Source: Prevotella sp. (GTDB taxonomy: Bacteria; Bacteroidota; Bacteroidia; Bacteroidales; Bacteroidaceae). From it: a stretch of 37,761 bases of DNA. Each line of letters begins with the position of its first letter. Position 1 is the first letter of the stretch. The DNA is taken from positions 1-37,761 of the forward strand of contig JAFYZT010000050.1 in NCBI GenBank assembly GCA_017548605.1. The letters are read 5' to 3'. The position numbers and the translations under genes were made by a program. The notes beneath the pieces are model-generated. The model was given only the letters and a program-made list of their open reading frames with translations. It ran no database searches and had not been told where the DNA came from. Positions 24,452-32,504 of this stretch are shown here, piece after piece.

Positions 24452-24482
24452 CAAAGGTACGAGAAAAGAGCCTGTCTTGCAA
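24452..24482 (-). promoter_or_regulatory. TonB-dependent receptor promoter
   Basis: On the minus strand TTG (24482-24480), 20 bases, TACCTTTG (24459-24452), a full match; leader of about 15-20 bases. Confidence 0.78.
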
Positions 24483-24517
24483 TCCTTATTTGTTAGGATT
24501 TAGGTACCCACCCTATG

Positions 24518-24534
24518 CCCTCCCAAAGGGAGGG
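24518..24534. repeat. palindromic element CCCTCCC-AAA-GGGAGGG
   Basis: A perfect 7-base stem with AAA loop between the receptor promoter and the next gene; the same core as at 13859-13877. It may act as a terminator for the gene ending at 24553. Confidence 0.75.
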
Positions 24535-24552
24535 TAAGAAGAAAAATGAGAG

Positions 24553-25551
24553 TTATATGTTTATGGTGCCACAGTGGGGGCATTGTCCTTTTTGGTGTAT
24601 CTGCATGCCACAATTACCACAGATATATTTGGAGCGAGTATGACGGATATACCGCCAGAAAGCAAAGGTGACATAAAGGACAAGCAGCGGATAGCCAATG
24701 TAATATAGCGTGCTCACCGAGAACACCACATAGTTAAGTGCACACATACCGAGCAGACCCAGCAGATAAAGCAATCCCTCCCCCACTGAGAGGTGACGGA
24801 AGGTATCATCGATAGCCGCTATCGCCACGATGACCATGAGCCACACTGAAGCAAGGAACACAGCCAATATCCAAGGTTGTGTAAACGGGTTGAGTGTAGG
24901 GTGGAAATAGAAATGTCGCCACATGTCGGGCGCAAACAACTGTATGGAAGAATAGAGAGTGGCAGATATGGCCACTATCAGTGCCAGTAGTGTTGGATAG
25001 AACGTGTCAATGTCGCGGAAATGGACGATATGAGCATTGTGTTTAATGAGCAGTCGCACCGTATATCCCACAAATATCAGGATGACGACTATGAGGAAAA
25101 TGAGCAAGTGTTCGTTTGAGAAGAACGATATGAATTGCGAAATTGGATCATCAGGATCTACATTTTGCAACAGTTCGCTTTCATGAACCCATCCGAAGTT
25201 TGCCTGGTCAACTGCCACTTGTATCCAAACAGAGTCCTCCGTATCGTTTGGCATGATTCTGATATCAGCCACCACCAGCCGTTGCTCGTGGCCTACCGAA
25301 AAAGAGTCAACGGCCAGTCCGTTGAGCAATTCTTCCGGCATCTGCCGTGTCAACGTCAATGAGTCGGACCTCACTACAAAGTTGAAATTCTCCGTGTAAT
25401 GATGCGTCATGAGGAATCTCAGCGAATCGATTTGCGTATCAGTATAATCCATCGCGGGCATCTGTCCGGAGGCATGCCTTTTATTGCTGTAGCACGCCGT
25501 CAAGCAGCATACTATCAATAAGAAGAATACTATTCTAATACTATTCCGCAT
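24553..25551 (-). CDS. lipoprotein-signal, multipass membrane protein with C-terminal zinc ribbon
   Basis: A 332-residue protein with an unusual domain order. It begins with a lipoprotein signal (IVFFLLIVCCLTAC), then an extracytoplasmic part of about 130 residues with an SH3-like ending (WIQVAVDQANFGWVHESELL), then five or so membrane helices (from about residue 145), and a C-terminal cytoplasmic zinc ribbon with two CxxC pairs (CGNCGMQIHQKGQCPHCG). Start 25551 is preferred because the signal begins there; 25557 is also possible. The 5' end overlaps the upstream U32 gene by about 11 bases, so the two are coupled. Function unknown. Confidence 0.7.
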   Translation of the reverse strand: MRNSIRIVFFLLIVCCLTACYSNKRHASGQMPAMDYTDTQIDSLRFLMTHHYTENFNFVVRSDSLTLTRQMPEELLNGLAVDSFSVGHEQRLVVADIRIMPNDTEDSVWIQVAVDQANFGWVHESELLQNVDPDDPISQFISFFSNEHLLIFLIVVILIFVGYTVRLLIKHNAHIVHFRDIDTFYPTLLALIVAISATLYSSIQLFAPDMWRHFYFHPTLNPFTQPWILAVFLASVWLMVIVAIAAIDDTFRHLSVGEGLLYLLGLLGMCALNYVVFSVSTLYYIGYPLLVLYVTFAFWRYIRHTRSKYICGNCGMQIHQKGQCPHCGTINI

Positions 25552-27400
25552 ACACATTCATTTGACAATTCTTACAATCGAAATCCAAGGTAAAGCGTCG
25601 CTTGTCAGGCAGCACGAGAGCGAGCGGCTCCCTCCAATTCGGCGAAGGTTGTCCCCTTCTGATGCAATGTCCCAATGCGAAGCGAAGACAATGTTTACAC
25701 TCCATGATACATGTTGGCCGAGACAATGTATTTTTTACCTCGATAGCATCGCTGATTTGTGAAGCACCTTGTTTCAAATAAAAATCACGAGCCAATTCGT
25801 TGGACACGTTTTTTATTGGGGGGTGAGGGGTAAGGGGTAAGGGGTGAGAGGTGTGAGGTGAGGGGTGAGAAGCGAGGGGTGAGGATAATAATGTCCTCAT
25901 TTCCTCGCAGGCTTTTCGTCGCATGTCAGCAAGTACCGACGAAGGGATAAACAAATGCATCACGTTGTCAAGGTTGATATTGTCAGCCACGAACGGTGTA
26001 TTTCCCAATTTCGTCAGTTGCTTGACCATCATCTCATGTTGCTGTTTGTCAGCCTTTTGCAACATGATTTGTCGTCTTACCGACACCTTTTCACCCGTTT
26101 CCGTCAGCATCATGTCTAAAGACAGTTGCTCCCCTACATAGTTCATTGTCCATTGCGTCTCCATCCTGCGTATTGCTGTACGCTGCTGAGACAACATCTG
26201 AACGAAATACTTGTCAAAATTTCTATACAGTGTCGTTCCCTTATTAATGTCTTTCGGCATTTTCAGTGGGAACAATTTATTATTCTCCACCTTATTCAGG
26301 CGAAATCCCACCAGTTGCCTTTTATTGTCGAAGAAGCACAATCCATCACCATTATTGAAAGATGTTGATCCAGCCACCGTTAACCACCTGTCGCCCAATG
26401 CTTTCACTACGCCCACCGGTTCCCCTATTGCTTTGGGTGAATCCATTGCAGCTATATCCGCTTTCCCTCCGTGTAGGAAATACTCGGTGAATCCCCTGTT
26501 GAACGACTTTCGCAAATTAGGCTCAAAGGAATACTCACATTTTCCCAATGATGCCCTCTTGTACTTGTCAGGATTCTTCCTAATGATATCATCGATTTGT
26601 TGGCTGTATGCCGCCACCACATTTTTCACATAATCGACATCTTTCAGCCTTCCTTCTATCTTGAATGAAGTGACCCCAGCCTCGAGCAGTTCGTAAAGAT
26701 GGTCGATGCGGCACATATCTTTCAACGAGAGGAAGTATTTGTCAAGCATCACCACCTTTCCATCGGCATCCACCAAAGAGAATTTCAGTCGGCAGAACTG
26801 CGCACATTCCCCTCTGTTGGCACTTCTTTGAAAACAATATTGCGATGCGTAGCAAGCCCCGGAATAGGACACGCACAATGCGCCGTGAACGAATGCTTCC
26901 AGTTCCACGTCGGGCACTTCCTGATGAATCTGTCTGATGTCCCTTACCGACAGTTCACGAGCCAGCACTACTCGGGAAAAGCCCTGTTGCGCCAGCCATG
27001 CCACCTGTGCAGCGTTGCGGTTGTCGGTTTGCGTCGAGGCGTGCATCTGGGGCATAGGAACGCCCTCCTCGCTCCATTTTCGTGCCATCTCCAACACCGC
27101 CATATCCTGAACGAGAATAGCATCCACCCCTACCTCTGCCAATCGCCGCAGCAAGTCTTTCGTCTCCAGCAACTCCTCATCATATATGATGGTGTTGACG
27201 GTGACATAGACTTTTGCTCTGAATAAATGTGCATACTCACATAACGCAGCGATATCAGCGACTGAGTTTCCCGCAGCCGCCCTTGCTCCGAACCGTTCCG
27301 CCCCGATGTATACGGCATCCGCCCCATGATCGACAGCCGCGATACCGCAGGCAAGTTCTTTGGCCGGTGCTAACAATTCAATCATTCGGGGTTCAGGCAT
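25541..27400 (-). CDS. peptidase U32 family protein (RlhA/TrhP-like RNA hydroxylation)
   Basis: A 619-residue long-form U32 family protein. The N-terminus (MIELLAPAKELACGIAAVDHGADAVYIG) and EAFVHGALCVSYSGACYASQY with its Cys-rich follow-on (RGECAQFCR) are the family signature; the later C-terminal domain and the terminal cysteines (CKHCLRFALGHC, CKNCQMN) fit the 23S rRNA C2501 hydroxylation protein RlhA and related TrhP. These probably act with an iron-sulfur cluster and prephenate. The start at 27400 avoids overlapping metA. At about residues 506-531 a low-complexity Ser/Pro/His insertion is encoded by a GGGGTGAG-type repeat, which is not part of the family. Confidence 0.85.
   Translation of the reverse strand: MPEPRMIELLAPAKELACGIAAVDHGADAVYIGAERFGARAAAGNSVADIAALCEYAHLFRAKVYVTVNTIIYDEELLETKDLLRRLAEVGVDAILVQDMAVLEMARKWSEEGVPMPQMHASTQTDNRNAAQVAWLAQQGFSRVVLARELSVRDIRQIHQEVPDVELEAFVHGALCVSYSGACYASQYCFQRSANRGECAQFCRLKFSLVDADGKVVMLDKYFLSLKDMCRIDHLYELLEAGVTSFKIEGRLKDVDYVKNVVAAYSQQIDDIIRKNPDKYKRASLGKCEYSFEPNLRKSFNRGFTEYFLHGGKADIAAMDSPKAIGEPVGVVKALGDRWLTVAGSTSFNNGDGLCFFDNKRQLVGFRLNKVENNKLFPLKMPKDINKGTTLYRNFDKYFVQMLSQQRTAIRRMETQWTMNYVGEQLSLDMMLTETGEKVSVRRQIMLQKADKQQHEMMVKQLTKLGNTPFVADNINLDNVMHLFIPSSVLADMRRKACEEMRTLLSSPLASHPSPHTSHPLPLTPHPPIKNVSNELARDFYLKQGASQISDAIEVKNTLSRPTCIMECKHCLRFALGHCIRRGQPSPNWREPLALVLPDKRRFTLDFDCKNCQMNVYAE
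25806..25886 (+). repeat. in-frame GGGGTGAGG-type tandem repeat inside the U32 gene
   Basis: About nine degenerate copies of a GGGGTGAG/GGGGTAAG unit (plus-strand sense). On the coding strand it gives a Ser-His-Pro-rich stretch (SPLASHPSPHTSHPLPLTP) and keeps the reading frame. Confidence 0.8.
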
Positions 27401-27408
27401 AATCGGTA

Positions 27409-28326
27409 CTATTTGATATCGTCGATATTGTACGGCGTCTCCTGATAGACATAATAGTTCACCCAATTGCTGTATAGCAGATTGGCATGAGCTCTCCAGA
27501 GAACATGTGGTTTCTTCTCCGGATCATTGTCGGGATAATAATTTACCGGCACCTCCACGTCGGGTCTTGTATCACGGTCGCGTTTAAATTCTTTGTCGAG
27601 CGTATCAGGAGCGTACTCAGGGTGTCCGGTGATATAGAACTCGCGCCCCTCCCGTGCCATGACCATCCCCACTCCACTGTCTTCTGATTCAGAGATGATG
27701 GTCAGTTCCGGTACTGCAAGAATATCCTCCTTTCGCACCTCGGCGTGCCGGCTATGTGGCATGAAGAAGACATCGTCGAATCCCCTGAATATCGGCAGTT
27801 GCGGGATGGCGCATGTCTGCGGGAAAATGCCGAACTTTTTCTTGGGGAGGTTGTATTTCTTGATGCCATAATGCAGGAACAGTCCCGCTTGTGCCGCCCA
27901 ACATATATATAGCGTGGAAGTGACATGTGTCCGTGCCCACTGGATGATTTCCTTCACCTCCGGCCAATAGCTCACCTGTTCAAAGTCGAGTTGCTCCACC
28001 GGTGCGCCCGTAATAATCATGCCGTCGAACCGTTGGTTTCTCATCGACTCGAAATCGCGGTAGAACATCATCATGTGTTCTATGGGTGTGTTCTTTGGTG
28101 TATGACTTTTCAGTTTCATGAATGAAATATCAAGTTGCAGCGGCGTATTGGAGAGCAGACGTATGAGGTCAGTCTCCGTTGTTATCTTCAACGGCATGAG
28201 GTTAAGAATAACGATACGTAGCGGTCGTATATCCTGCGCGTGAGCGCGCAGGTCATCCATGACAAAGATATTCTCCCTTTTCAGGATGTCGATGGCCGGC
28301 AGTTGGTTAGGTAATCTGAGAGGCAC
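27409..28326 (-). CDS. metA: homoserine O-acyltransferase MetA
   Basis: A 305-residue MetA protein for the first step of methionine synthesis, acylating homoserine. The sequence is complete: MPLRLPNQLPAIDILKRENI at the start, C142 as acyl-enzyme nucleophile in YICWAAQAGLF, and the His of ITGHPEY near residue 234 with its glutamate completing the triad. Residue 111 (in GAPVE) is Glu; in this family Glu at that place is associated with acetyl-CoA use and Gly with succinyl-CoA, so acetylation is predicted. Translation begins at GTG. It is followed after 8 bases by the U32 gene. Confidence 0.95.
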   Translation of the reverse strand: MPLRLPNQLPAIDILKRENIFVMDDLRAHAQDIRPLRIVILNLMPLKITTETDLIRLLSNTPLQLDISFMKLKSHTPKNTPIEHMMMFYRDFESMRNQRFDGMIITGAPVEQLDFEQVSYWPEVKEIIQWARTHVTSTLYICWAAQAGLFLHYGIKKYNLPKKKFGIFPQTCAIPQLPIFRGFDDVFFMPHSRHAEVRKEDILAVPELTIISESEDSGVGMVMAREGREFYITGHPEYAPDTLDKEFKRDRDTRPDVEVPVNYYPDNDPEKKPHVLWRAHANLLYSNWVNYYVYQETPYNIDDIK

Positions 28327-28331
28327 TTTTT

Positions 28332-28379
28332 AGTTATGAGTTATGAGTGACGAATTATGAGTTATGAATGACGAGTTAC
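28332..28379 (-). repeat. 21-base tandem repeat between metA and the M13 peptidase gene
   Basis: Two copies plus a partial third copy of a GAGTTATGAGTGACGAATTAT-like 21-base unit with two or three differences fill nearly the whole 57-base gap. Confidence 0.72.
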
Positions 28380-28383
28380 GGGT

Positions 28384-30414
28384 TTACCAGAGACTGAGTC
28401 GTTGTTCTTTGGGTAAGAACATCTTGTCGCCCTGCTTAACGTTGAAGGCATCGTACCACATATCCACATGGGGTACCGCACCGTTGACGCGCCATCTTCC
28501 AAGGGAGTGCGGGTCACTCTTTGTACGTTGTCGTATCTCCTCGTCGGTGATGTTTGCTGCCCACACTCCTGCATAAGCGATGAAGAAGCGCTGTTCCGGT
28601 GTGAAGCCGTCGATGACACCAAGCGGATTATCTTTAGTAGCGTTTTTAAAGGCATAGTATGCCACCTGCAGTCCACCATGATCGGCCAGGTTTTCTCCCA
28701 GGGTGAGGTGTCCATTGGCATTAAGGTCCGGCAGCACCTTGATGTTGTCAAAGAACTGCGCATAGCGTTCTGCCCTCTCGGTGAAGTGCGTCCCGTCGTC
28801 GGCCGTCCACCAGTCCACCATGTTACCCGTTTTGTCGTAGTGACGTCCCTGGTCATCAAATCCGTGAGTCATCTCATGTCCGATAACCACGCCTATTGCT
28901 CCGTAGTTGAAAGCATCGTCTGCCTCCATGTCGAAGAACGGTTTCTGCAAGATGCCCGCCGGGAAGCAAATCTCGTTGGTTGTCGGGTTATAGTATGCGT
29001 TCACTGTCTGTGGTGTCATGAACCACTCTTTGTTGTCGACTGGTTTTCCCGCTTTCTTTTCATTGGTAAACTTATCCCAGAAAATGCGACAGTTCTGTAC
29101 ATTTTCAAAATATGACTTTGTGGGGTCAATATTCAGTCCAGACATATCCTTCCACTCATCGGGATAGCCTATCTTCACAAAGAATGTTGCTAGTTTGTCG
29201 AGTGCATTTTTCTTCGTTGCCTCGCTCATCCAGTCCTGTGCCACGATACGTTCACCGAGCGCCACCCTGAGGTTTTCCACCAGTGTGCGCATGCGTTCTT
29301 TCGCAGCTGCCGGGAAATAACGCTCCACATAAATACGTCCGAGTGCTTCGCCCATCTGTCCCTCCACCTGTCCGGTAGCTCTTTTCCATCGTGGGTAGTT
29401 TTCTTTACGTCCCGACATAGTACGTCCGAAGAAGTCGAAGCTGGCCTCTGTCACCTCGTCGCTGAGGAATCCTGTTGACGAGCAGATGAGGTCCCATTCC
29501 ATATATGCCCTCAGTTCCTCGGGTTTGATGTCTGCCAGTATGCGGTCAGCACCTTTTACGAATGCCGGCTGTCCCACCACCAGTTCCTGGAATGTACGCT
29601 CGTTCACGCCATCGGCATTCATGAGTGCCGTCAGTCTGACATGTGGATATTGCTGTTCAAATTCAGCAAGCGTCATCTTGTTATAATTGGCCTCCACATC
29701 ACGCAGTTCCGTCCTAGATTTCGACACCTGCGCCAGTTGCGTCTCCACACTCATGATAGCGAGCATTTTTTCCCTGGCCACTTTCTCTTTAAAGCCGAAA
29801 AGTTTGAACATACGCACGATATGTTTTTTGTACGCTTCGCGAATAGCCGTTGTTGCCTCGTCGTTGTCAAGGTAGTATTCCTTTTGACCCAGCGTCAGTC
29901 CTCCCTGATAAACATTGAGGATGTTCATCGACGCATTTTTCTCATCTGCACCAAATCCTATTCCCATAGGCACACCATATGCAAAGGGAGCATATTTGAG
30001 TTGCAGTTGTTGCAAAGCATATTTTGTTTTTGCCTTCTCCATCTCCTTGATAAGGGGCATGACAGGCTCAACGCCCTCTTTGTTTCTCCTTACCGAGTCC
30101 ATTGCCAACCGGTAGAAATCGCCCAGTTTCTGTTCCACCGACCCTTGCGGGTATTTTTTGCTAATGAGATCACTGAGAATGGCATTGATTCGTTTGTCGT
30201 TGTCCTGTGCCAACCTTTCGAACGACCCAAAGCGCGAGTATGCCGCAGGCAGCGGATTATTTTTCATCCATCCCCCACAAGCAAACTGAAAGAAGTCCTC
30301 CGTCGGGTTTACTGTTTGGTCAAGGTTGTTGAGGTCGATGCCCGAGCTAAGCGTCTGGGCTTTGGCACCCATCGCCAGTGAAGCGATAGCCAAGATAGTA
30401 ATCATACGTTTCAT
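28384..30414 (-). CDS. M13 family zinc metallopeptidase (PepO/neprilysin-like)
   Basis: A 676-residue secreted zinc endopeptidase. It has a signal peptide (ITILAIASLAMGAKAQ), the N-terminal M13 domain starting with DFFQFACGGWMKNNPLP, the substrate-binding NAYYNPTTNEICFPAGILQ motif, the catalytic HEMTH (513-517) and downstream ENLADHGGL supplying the third zinc ligand (E574). The C-terminus WYDAFNVKQGDKMFLPKEQR is typical. The first ATG at 30546 would overlap the ABC-F gene by a long stretch; the start at 30414 overlaps the ABC-F stop as ATGA. It degrades peptides in the periplasm or at the surface. Confidence 0.94.
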   Translation of the reverse strand: MKRMITILAIASLAMGAKAQTLSSGIDLNNLDQTVNPTEDFFQFACGGWMKNNPLPAAYSRFGSFERLAQDNDKRINAILSDLISKKYPQGSVEQKLGDFYRLAMDSVRRNKEGVEPVMPLIKEMEKAKTKYALQQLQLKYAPFAYGVPMGIGFGADEKNASMNILNVYQGGLTLGQKEYYLDNDEATTAIREAYKKHIVRMFKLFGFKEKVAREKMLAIMSVETQLAQVSKSRTELRDVEANYNKMTLAEFEQQYPHVRLTALMNADGVNERTFQELVVGQPAFVKGADRILADIKPEELRAYMEWDLICSSTGFLSDEVTEASFDFFGRTMSGRKENYPRWKRATGQVEGQMGEALGRIYVERYFPAAAKERMRTLVENLRVALGERIVAQDWMSEATKKNALDKLATFFVKIGYPDEWKDMSGLNIDPTKSYFENVQNCRIFWDKFTNEKKAGKPVDNKEWFMTPQTVNAYYNPTTNEICFPAGILQKPFFDMEADDAFNYGAIGVVIGHEMTHGFDDQGRHYDKTGNMVDWWTADDGTHFTERAERYAQFFDNIKVLPDLNANGHLTLGENLADHGGLQVAYYAFKNATKDNPLGVIDGFTPEQRFFIAYAGVWAANITDEEIRQRTKSDPHSLGRWRVNGAVPHVDMWYDAFNVKQGDKMFLPKEQRLSLW

Positions 30415-32378
30415 GTTATTTGATTTTTTAGATTTTCCAGTTCTGTGGATATTTCTTCCCACCGTTCCACCTCCTGGTCGAGGAGTTTTTTGGTGGTAGT
30501 ATATTCTGTGATGAGCGTTACGTCGGCTGCCCCCTCCGGAGTACAAAGAATGCTATCGAGTTCTGCGAGTCTGTTTTCCATCCGCTCGATGTTCTTCTCA
30601 CATTCAGCCACCATTTTCTCCGCTTTTTTCACAAGTCGCTGTTGTTGTTTCCGTTCCTCGTAGGAGGTATTAGGCTTGTTCGTATTCTTTGGCGAGGGAA
30701 TACTGGTCTTATTGGTAGTATTGTCCTTATTAGATGAATCGGTGGTCTGTTGTCCCAATTGGTTAAGTGATTCGATGTGATGATGTTGCAGGAAGTCATA
30801 TATGCCACCTATATGCTCACGCACCTTTCCGCCTCCGAATTCGAACACCTTTGTCACGAGTCCATCAAGGAACTCCCTGTCGTGGCTGACGATGATGGCC
30901 GTACCGTCGAACGCTTTTATTGCTTCTTTGAGCACGTCCTTCGACAGCATGTCGAGATGGTTTGTCGGTTCGTCGAGAATGAGCAGGTTTACCGGTTCTA
31001 ACAGCAGTTGTATCATCGCCAATCGGCTTCTCTCTCCACCGCTGAGCACTTTCACCTTTTTGTCCGCCTCTTCCCCTCCAAACATGAATGCTCCGAGAAT
31101 ATCGTTGATACGCATTCTTATCTCTCCCCGCGCCACGCGGTCGATGGTGTCGTGTACCGAGAGTTGCTCATCGAGCAGTTGCGCCTGGTTCTGCGCGAAA
31201 TACCCTATTTGCACATTATGTCCTATCTTCAGCTGTCCTTCGTAAGGAATCTGCTGCATGATACATTTGACAAGCGTCGTCTTTCCCTCGCCATTTTTCC
31301 CCACAAACGCCACCTTCTCCCCTCTTTTTATCGTCATGTCAACTCCAGAGAAGACAACATGGTCGCCGTATGCTTTTTCCACGCCATCGCAGATGACCGG
31401 ATAGTCGCCGCTTCTGAGGCATGGTGGAAATTTCAGGTGCATGGTTGACCGGTCCACCTCATCGATTTCTATGGGCACTATTTTCGCCAGTTGTTTGATA
31501 CGGCTCTGCACCTGCACCGCCTTTGTCGGTTTATAACGGAACCTTTCGATGAAGTCCTTCATCTCCGCTATTTCCCGCTGTTGATTCTCGTATGCCCTGA
31601 GCTGCTGTTCCCGTCGTTCAGCACGCAGTGTTACGAACTCATCGTAGCGCACACGATAGTCGACGATTTGTCCACACGTAATCTCTATGGTCCGGTTGGT
31701 TACATTATTGATGAATGCGCGGTCGTGGCTTACCAAGATTACCGCTGAGGAAGATTGAGCGAGGAATTGTTCCAGCCACTGAATGCTTTCGATGTCGAGG
31801 TGGTTTGTCGGTTCGTCGAGTAGCAGTATATCCGGTCGTTGGAGCAATATCTTGGCCAGTTCTATACGCATACGCCACCCTCCGCTGAACTCCAGTGTTG
31901 GTCTTTCGAAATCTGTCCGTTCAAAACCCAGTCCAATAAGCGTACGCTCTATTTCCGCCTCATAGGTTTCAGCCCCCATCATCTGGTATCTGTCCTGTGC
32001 CGCCGTGAACCGTTCCACGAGTTCCATGTACTCATCGCTTTCATAGTCAGTTCTTTTCTCCAGCGCCATTTGCAGCGTCTTCACCTTCTCGCCGAGTGCC
32101 GTTGTGTTAGCGAACGCCTTTCGAGCCTCCTCGCGCACCGTTGTCTGATCCGTGATTTTCATCACTTGCGGCAGATAACCTATTGTGGTGTCAACGGGTA
32201 CACTTACCCTACCACCAGTAGGTTTTTGCAACCCCGCTATTATCTTCAGCAATGTTGACTTACCTGCACCATTTTTTCCCACGAGAGCTATGCGGTCTCG
32301 TCGGTTCACCACGAATGAAGCATTGTGAAAGAGTGGTTTTACACCAAATTCCACAATCAGATCGTCAACAGAAATCAT
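30411..32378 (-). CDS. ABC-F family ATP-binding protein
   Basis: A 655-residue soluble protein with two ABC ATPase domains and no membrane helices: Walker A GKNGAGKST (34-42) and GKNGEGKTT, signature motifs FSGGWRMR and LSGGERSR, and Walker B LLLDEPTNHLD twice. The interdomain linker is the ABC-F P-site tRNA-interaction motif region, and the C-terminal part forms a Lys/Glu-rich coiled coil. Such proteins act on the ribosome to relieve stalling, or as DNA-linked Uup-type proteins. It forms an operon with the M13 peptidase. The promoter element lies four bases before the ATG, predicting a leaderless mRNA. Confidence 0.93.
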   Translation of the reverse strand: MISVDDLIVEFGVKPLFHNASFVVNRRDRIALVGKNGAGKSTLLKIIAGLQKPTGGRVSVPVDTTIGYLPQVMKITDQTTVREEARKAFANTTALGEKVKTLQMALEKRTDYESDEYMELVERFTAAQDRYQMMGAETYEAEIERTLIGLGFERTDFERPTLEFSGGWRMRIELAKILLQRPDILLLDEPTNHLDIESIQWLEQFLAQSSSAVILVSHDRAFINNVTNRTIEITCGQIVDYRVRYDEFVTLRAERREQQLRAYENQQREIAEMKDFIERFRYKPTKAVQVQSRIKQLAKIVPIEIDEVDRSTMHLKFPPCLRSGDYPVICDGVEKAYGDHVVFSGVDMTIKRGEKVAFVGKNGEGKTTLVKCIMQQIPYEGQLKIGHNVQIGYFAQNQAQLLDEQLSVHDTIDRVARGEIRMRINDILGAFMFGGEEADKKVKVLSGGERSRLAMIQLLLEPVNLLILDEPTNHLDMLSKDVLKEAIKAFDGTAIIVSHDREFLDGLVTKVFEFGGGKVREHIGGIYDFLQHHHIESLNQLGQQTTDSSNKDNTTNKTSIPSPKNTNKPNTSYEERKQQQRLVKKAEKMVAECEKNIERMENRLAELDSILCTPEGAADVTLITEYTTTKKLLDQEVERWEEISTELENLKNQIT

Positions 32379-32382
32379 TCTG

Positions 32383-32390
32383 CAAAGGTA
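32383..32390 (-). promoter_or_regulatory. ABC-F promoter element placed for a leaderless mRNA
   Basis: TACCTTTG (32390-32383), then CAGA, then the ABC-F ATG at 32378. The position of the start codon is secure from the family N-terminus, so this is the strongest leaderless candidate of the window. A TTG partner is not clear. Confidence 0.55.
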
Positions 32391-32443
32391 TGTATTTTTT
32401 TTGAGATAGCCTTCATGAGCACCAAAAAGTTCATTTCAACGCA

Positions 32444-32471
32444 ACGGGGGCACCTTTTCAGATGCCCCCGT
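32444..32471 (-). terminator. terminator after the CotH-domain gene
   Basis: ACGGGGGCA (32444-32452) pairs with TGCCCCCGT (32463-32471), a nine-base stem. It lies 34 bases after the CotH stop and before the ABC-F promoter. Confidence 0.75.
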
Positions 32472-32504
32472 ATGCTTATTTACGATGTTTTTCCGTGGTA
32501 CGAG

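Noticed and set aside
25806-25886. A CRISPR-like repeat array
   Set aside because: The units are only about 8-9 bases, without unique spacers, and the frame stays open as part of a protein.
29641-30381. A 246-codon open frame on the plus strand
   Set aside because: Antisense to the M13 peptidase, whose catalytic motifs prove the minus-strand frame. It is Phe/His/Leu-rich without any signal.
30415-30546. A longer N-terminus for the M13 peptidase
   Set aside because: It would hide the signal peptide inside the protein and overlap the ABC-F gene by more than 130 bases.
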